DNA from: an uncultured Eubacteriales bacterium
Lineage (GTDB): Bacteria > Bacillota > Clostridia > Lachnospirales > Bianqueaceae
Reading direction: 5' to 3'
Assembly: GCA_900322165.1 (NCBI GenBank)
Contig: ONYR01000005.1
Coordinates: 1 to 25,144 of the forward strand
Length of the DNA: 25,144 nt
Shown here one piece after another: positions 22,877-25,144 of this stretch (position 1 is its first letter; each line of letters begins with the position of its first letter). Below the pieces are notes generated by a model, which was not told the DNA's origin, did no database searches, and saw only the letters and a list, made by a program, of their open reading frames with translations. A program made the translations under genes and the position numbers.

Positions 22877-23009
22877 GCACTGCGCGCCGGCGGTGACACA
22901 AAGGATCTTCAGGTTCGGATAGCGCTCCCTAAGGATCGCTGCGCCTTTGTCGAAGTCCGTTTCACCCGTGTAGTACTCCTTTTCCTCCAAGCAAAAAGGC
23001 GCTCAGCAT
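22870..23009. repeat. 9-bp inverted repeat around the pfkB relic
   Basis: ATGCTGAGC at 22870-22878 (spanning the hydrolase stop codon) and its exact complement GCTCAGCAT at 23001-23009 (in the pfp terminator arm) bracket the relic. This may be a scar of rearrangement or chance. Confidence 0.45.
22877..22989 (-). pseudogene. Relic of a PfkB-family sugar kinase gene
   Basis: About 38 codons on the minus strand read LEEKEYYTGETDFDKGA, then RERYPNLKILCVTAGA, which is the pattern of PfkB/fructokinases (EEExxxLTG ... LLVTLGxxG). Both ends are cut: a TGA and the pfp terminator lie just before it, and after GAQC the frame runs into the antisense of the hydrolase gene. The conserved GAGD active-site part is absent, so no functional protein is possible. 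It is a remnant of a gene that once lay between the hydrolase and pfp. Confidence 0.7.
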
Positions 23010-23023
23010 TCAGCTGGGCGCCT
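22992..23023. terminator. Bidirectional intrinsic terminator after pfp and the hydrolase
   Basis: An 11-bp stem with one mismatch (22997-23007 with 23013-23023), loop of 5 nt. On the minus strand it is followed by TTTTTG; on the plus strand by TCTTTT. It ends pfp (stop at 23061) and the anmK-hydrolase transcript. Confidence 0.88.
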
Positions 23024-23060
23024 CTTTTGATATCTGTTCTGTTTTGTGCTGCAGGATCTT

Positions 23061-24296
23061 TTACGCTTTGTGATTCGGATCCTTTCGGTACAGAAAGACC
23101 GGAAGTCCGTCCTTCATCGGAGGTCTCGATTCCCCTTGGATCAGGGGCAGCGCGTAAGCGGCAAACGCTTCTTTGACATCGGCAAGGTCCTCCGTGATCC
23201 ACTCCGTGGGAACTCCCCTCACTTCGTTACTGATCTCTCCGACCGGCTTGGCCGTGTAGACGATTCGGTACTCCTCGCCTTCTTCGCGCTCCATCGAGAT
23301 CATGCAGCCGGTTTTCCCTTCCAAAGCCGCGAAAACACCTTGACGTCCGCACTCAAATGCCTCCTCGACATCGGTAAGCGAGGCTTCCACGGCATTGCAG
23401 CGCTGCGTCACGTTCAGCTCGACCGAGCGCACTTTAACGCCCAGACGTACGCGTACCATCTGCTCGATTACTTTTCCGCACCCGGACAGCTGCTTATTGC
23501 CAAAGACGTCTTTTGTCACACCCTGGGTCAGTTCACAGATCAAAATACCGTCTTTGTCATGGATGCCTTCGGAAACGCAGACGACCACCGCGTGACGCTC
23601 CTTCAGCGCCTCTCGTATTCTTCGAAGCATATCTTCCGGATCAAAATCCACTTCCGGAAGGTAGATCAGCACCGGATTGTCCCCTTCATACTTTCTTGCC
23701 AAGGAAGCGGCCGCGGTCAGCCATCCGGCATTACGGCCCATGATCTCGACGATCGTTACCGCATCCTGACGGTAGACCTCTGCGTCAAGTACGATCTGCC
23801 TCACCTGCGCAGCCACAAACTTCGCGGCACTGCCATAGCCGGGGGTATGATCGGTCCCGGTCAGATCATTGTCGATCGTCTTTGGTACACCGATGATACG
23901 GATATCCGATCCGACCGATGCCGCGTACTGCGACAGTTTGTCCGCCGTATCCATCGAATCGTTGCCGCCAATATAGAGTACATAACCTATGTTATCCTCT
24001 TCCAGCCTTCTGAAGATCTCCGCGTACAGCGGATCCGACAGCTCTTTCGGCAGCTTAAAGCGGCAGGATCCGAGATAAGCGGCCGGCGTGGTTTTCAGCA
24101 ACCGAAGCTCCTCCTCGGTGAGATCAAGAAGATCTGTCTTCCTGCCCTCGAGATACCCTTTGATTCCGTTCAGCATGCCGTACACATGACCGATCTTGCC
24201 CGACTCCTTTGCCGCAGCTACAGCTCCGGCAAGCGTGCTGTTGATGACGGCGGTCGGGCCACCGGACTGACCGATGAGGATATTTGTAAGCTCCAT
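23061..24296 (-). CDS. pfp: 6-phosphofructokinase, predicted pyrophosphate-dependent
   Basis: 411 residues of the PfkA fold: GQSGGPTAVINSTLAG at the N-terminus (phosphoryl-donor loop), YIGGNDSMDTADKL (110-121), VPKTIDNDLTGTDHTPG with catalytic Asp142, and EIMGRNAGWLTA. Two positions decide the donor: Asp113 in place of Gly104 of E. coli PfkA, and Lys139 in place of Gly124. Both are the combination of PPi-using enzymes. It would make glycolysis step 3 reversible and sparing of ATP. AGGAGG is 9 nt before the ATG. It is a single gene with its own strong promoter. Confidence 0.92.
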   Translation of the reverse strand: MELTNILIGQSGGPTAVINSTLAGAVAAAKESGKIGHVYGMLNGIKGYLEGRKTDLLDLTEEELRLLKTTPAAYLGSCRFKLPKELSDPLYAEIFRRLEEDNIGYVLYIGGNDSMDTADKLSQYAASVGSDIRIIGVPKTIDNDLTGTDHTPGYGSAAKFVAAQVRQIVLDAEVYRQDAVTIVEIMGRNAGWLTAAASLARKYEGDNPVLIYLPEVDFDPEDMLRRIREALKERHAVVVCVSEGIHDKDGILICELTQGVTKDVFGNKQLSGCGKVIEQMVRVRLGVKVRSVELNVTQRCNAVEASLTDVEEAFECGRQGVFAALEGKTGCMISMEREEGEEYRIVYTAKPVGEISNEVRGVPTEWITEDLADVKEAFAAYALPLIQGESRPPMKDGLPVFLYRKDPNHKA

Positions 24297-24340
24297 TACT
24301 GAACGCCTCCTGTTCCAAGTGAAACGATATAAGCTTAGCC

Positions 24341-24369
24341 ATTATAAGGGCTAAAGGGTTACAAGTCAA
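24341..24369 (-). promoter_or_regulatory. Promoter for pfp
   Basis: On the minus strand TTGACT (24364-24369), 17 nt, perfect TATAAT (24341-24346), about 38 nt before the pfp ATG's -10 edge; a strong constitutive-type promoter. Confidence 0.85.
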
Positions 24370-24392
24370 ACTGACAATCTGCCAAAAAGGAC

Positions 24393-24421
24393 TTGACATA
24401 AACGGCAGAATACGGTAGAAT
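24393..24421 (+). promoter_or_regulatory. Promoter for tRNA-Thr
   Basis: TTGACA (24393-24398), 17 nt, TAGAAT (24416-24421), with the tRNA 5' end 15 nt further on. It is back to back with the pfp promoter. Confidence 0.88.
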
Positions 24422-24436
24422 AATCAGGCTGTAAGT

Positions 24437-24509
24437 GCTTCTGTGGCTCAGTCGGCAGAGCGACGCACTCGTAATGCGTAGGTCATCGGTTCGAATCCGA
24501 TCAGAAGCT
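24437..24509 (+). tRNA. tRNA-Thr, anticodon CGU
   Basis: A full cloverleaf: acceptor GCTTCTG/CAGAAGC (24437-24443 with 24502-24508), D stem GCTC/GAGC, anticodon stem ACGCA/TGCGT with loop CTCGTAA, T stem ATCGG/CCGAT with loop TTCGAAT, discriminator T at 24509. The anticodon CGT reads ACG. CCA is not encoded, so it must be added after transcription. It is the only tRNA in the window and has its own promoter and terminator. Confidence 0.97.
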
Positions 24510-24511
24510 CG

Positions 24512-24556
24512 ATCCCTTCAAATCCGTTTCAAGCGGACTTGAAGGGATTTTTATTT
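24512..24556 (+). terminator. Intrinsic terminator of tRNA-Thr
   Basis: A 10-bp perfect outer stem (24512-24521 with 24539-24548) with an inner TCCG/CGGA pairing, followed by TTTTATTT. Confidence 0.9.
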
Positions 24557-24581
24557 GCGCTTGCAAGTGCAGGCGGTAAGA

Positions 24582-24653
24582 AAACACACAAAGAGCCACT
24601 GATCCTGGTGTCCTCCTTGGGGGTAGCATATCACCATAGGGTCAGTGGCTCTT
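24582..24653 (-). terminator. Long hairpin after malQ, probable terminator
   Basis: A perfect 12-bp stem AAGAGCCACTGA/TCAGTGGCTCTT (24591-24602 with 24642-24653) continues inward through CCT/AGG and GGTG/CACC with small bulges, leaving a loop of about 20 nt. On the minus strand it starts 5 nt after the malQ stop and is followed by TTTGTGTGTTTTC. The loop is larger than usual for a terminator. Confidence 0.7.
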
Positions 24654-24658
24654 ATCTT

Positions 24659-25144
24659 TTATTCTTCTGTGTCCGCGGACTCCGCCGTTTCGTTTTCCGC
24701 TTCGGCTTTTTCCTTAGCCTTGGCTGCTTCTTCCGCTTTCTTTTCAGCTTCAAGCTTGGCCTTGGGGATTCGTCCGTACATCTTGGTGTTGTCGCGAATG
24801 ATCTCGGCGAGCCAGTCGTTGATGCAGCCGCCGTCGATCCTCCACTGCCAGTTGCTTCCGACCGTGGCCGGCTCGTTGATGCGGGCATCGCTGGAAAGGC
24901 CCATGAAGTCCTGCATCATCAGCACACAGGTATCCGCTACGGACATCATGGCCGCGCGCATCATGGTCCAGTTGAAGCCTTCGTCATGGTTCGCGTGGAG
25001 ATATTTCTTGGCAAATTCAACGTCTGCCTTGGCAGCGGTCTGCGTCCAGCCGATGATCGTATCGTTATCGTGCGTGCCGGTATAGGCGACACAGTTCCTG
25101 GTAAAGTTGTGCGGGAGATAATCGCTCTCCTCGCGGCTGTCAAA
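24659..25144 (-). CDS. malQ: 4-alpha-glucanotransferase (amylomaltase), 5' part outside window
   Basis: 161 C-terminal residues are visible; the frame is open to the window edge. GH77 signatures: CVAYTGTHDNDTIIGW, with the catalytic-site HDND, and ARINEPATVGSNWQWRI, then LAEIIRDNTKMYGR where the family normally ends. It transfers maltooligosaccharide segments in maltose/glycogen use. After MYGR there is a 36-residue tail made almost only of Ala, Glu and Lys (for example KLEAEKKAEEAAKAKEKAEA), ending SADTEE. Such a charged helical tail is unusual for MalQ. The start and regulation cannot be judged here. Confidence 0.93.
   Translation of the reverse strand, partial: FDSREESDYLPHNFTRNCVAYTGTHDNDTIIGWTQTAAKADVEFAKKYLHANHDEGFNWTMMRAAMMSVADTCVLMMQDFMGLSSDARINEPATVGSNWQWRIDGGCINDWLAEIIRDNTKMYGRIPKAKLEAEKKAEEAAKAKEKAEAENETAESADTEE

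Noticed and set aside
22217..22990. 257-codon minus-strand frame opposite the hydrolase gene
   Set aside because: Most of it is antisense to a well-supported gene and has no protein-family pattern; only its first 38 codons (pfkB relic) look real.
23046..24302. 418-codon plus-strand frame
   Set aside because: Exact antisense of pfp, without a start signal.
24437..24560. tRNA-Thr 3' end as an integration site
   Set aside because: No integrase gene beside it and no second copy of the tRNA 3' end in the window.

Overview
The window looks like chromosomal DNA of a Gram-positive, SigH-containing member of the Clostridia, probably close to Lachnospiraceae. The reasons are the gene order (radC-mreBCD-PBP2-rodA-mgsA-radical SAM pair-RNase G, and mrnC-rlmB-sigH), the very long PBP2, strong AAGGAGG ribosome binding sites, sigma-A type promoters and U-rich intrinsic terminators. 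Base composition is even throughout. I see no insertion sequence, prophage or CRISPR array.

Layout. Positions 1-869 (+) carry the 3' part of a XerC/D-type tyrosine recombinase, which converges on a long minus-strand block reaching to 15252. Read in its own direction, that block begins with rnfC-rnfD, a DUF4321 membrane protein and radC. It continues with mreB-mreC-mreD and PBP2 (mrdA), then rodA and a methylglyoxal-synthase-like gene, and ends with a B12-binding radical SAM protein, its DUF2344 partner and RNase G. An internal promoter inside the end of mrdA drives rodA, and a terminator follows the mgsA-like gene, so the block is at least two or three transcripts. The centre of it is the elongasome: MreB filaments, MreC/MreD scaffold, RodA glycosyltransferase and PBP2 transpeptidase.

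Positions 15388-16536 hold two single-gene units that converge on a strong bidirectional terminator: a cytoplasmic C39-like peptidase and a small P-loop ATPase with a structured leader. Next comes a minus-strand RNA-maintenance operon (20531 to 16687): tandem GNAT acetyltransferase, mini-RNase III (mrnC), 23S rRNA methyltransferase (rlmB), sigH and an RluC/D-type pseudouridine synthase. Divergent from it are anmK and a serine beta-lactamase-like hydrolase, which look like a cell-wall recycling pair. A short pfkB-kinase remnant, a PPi-type phosphofructokinase gene, tRNA-Thr(CGU) and the 3' end of malQ complete the window.

The window is mostly housekeeping, and I do not see a complete, clearly new multi-gene system. 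The points most worth a second look are an rnfCD pair without rnfGEAB and fused to the cell-shape operon; an MgsA homologue with three altered catalytic positions; absence of minCDE between mrdA and rodA; a hairpin hiding the radC ribosome binding site; a repeat-rich leader before the P-loop ATPase gene; and a pfkB relic bracketed by a 9-bp inverted repeat.
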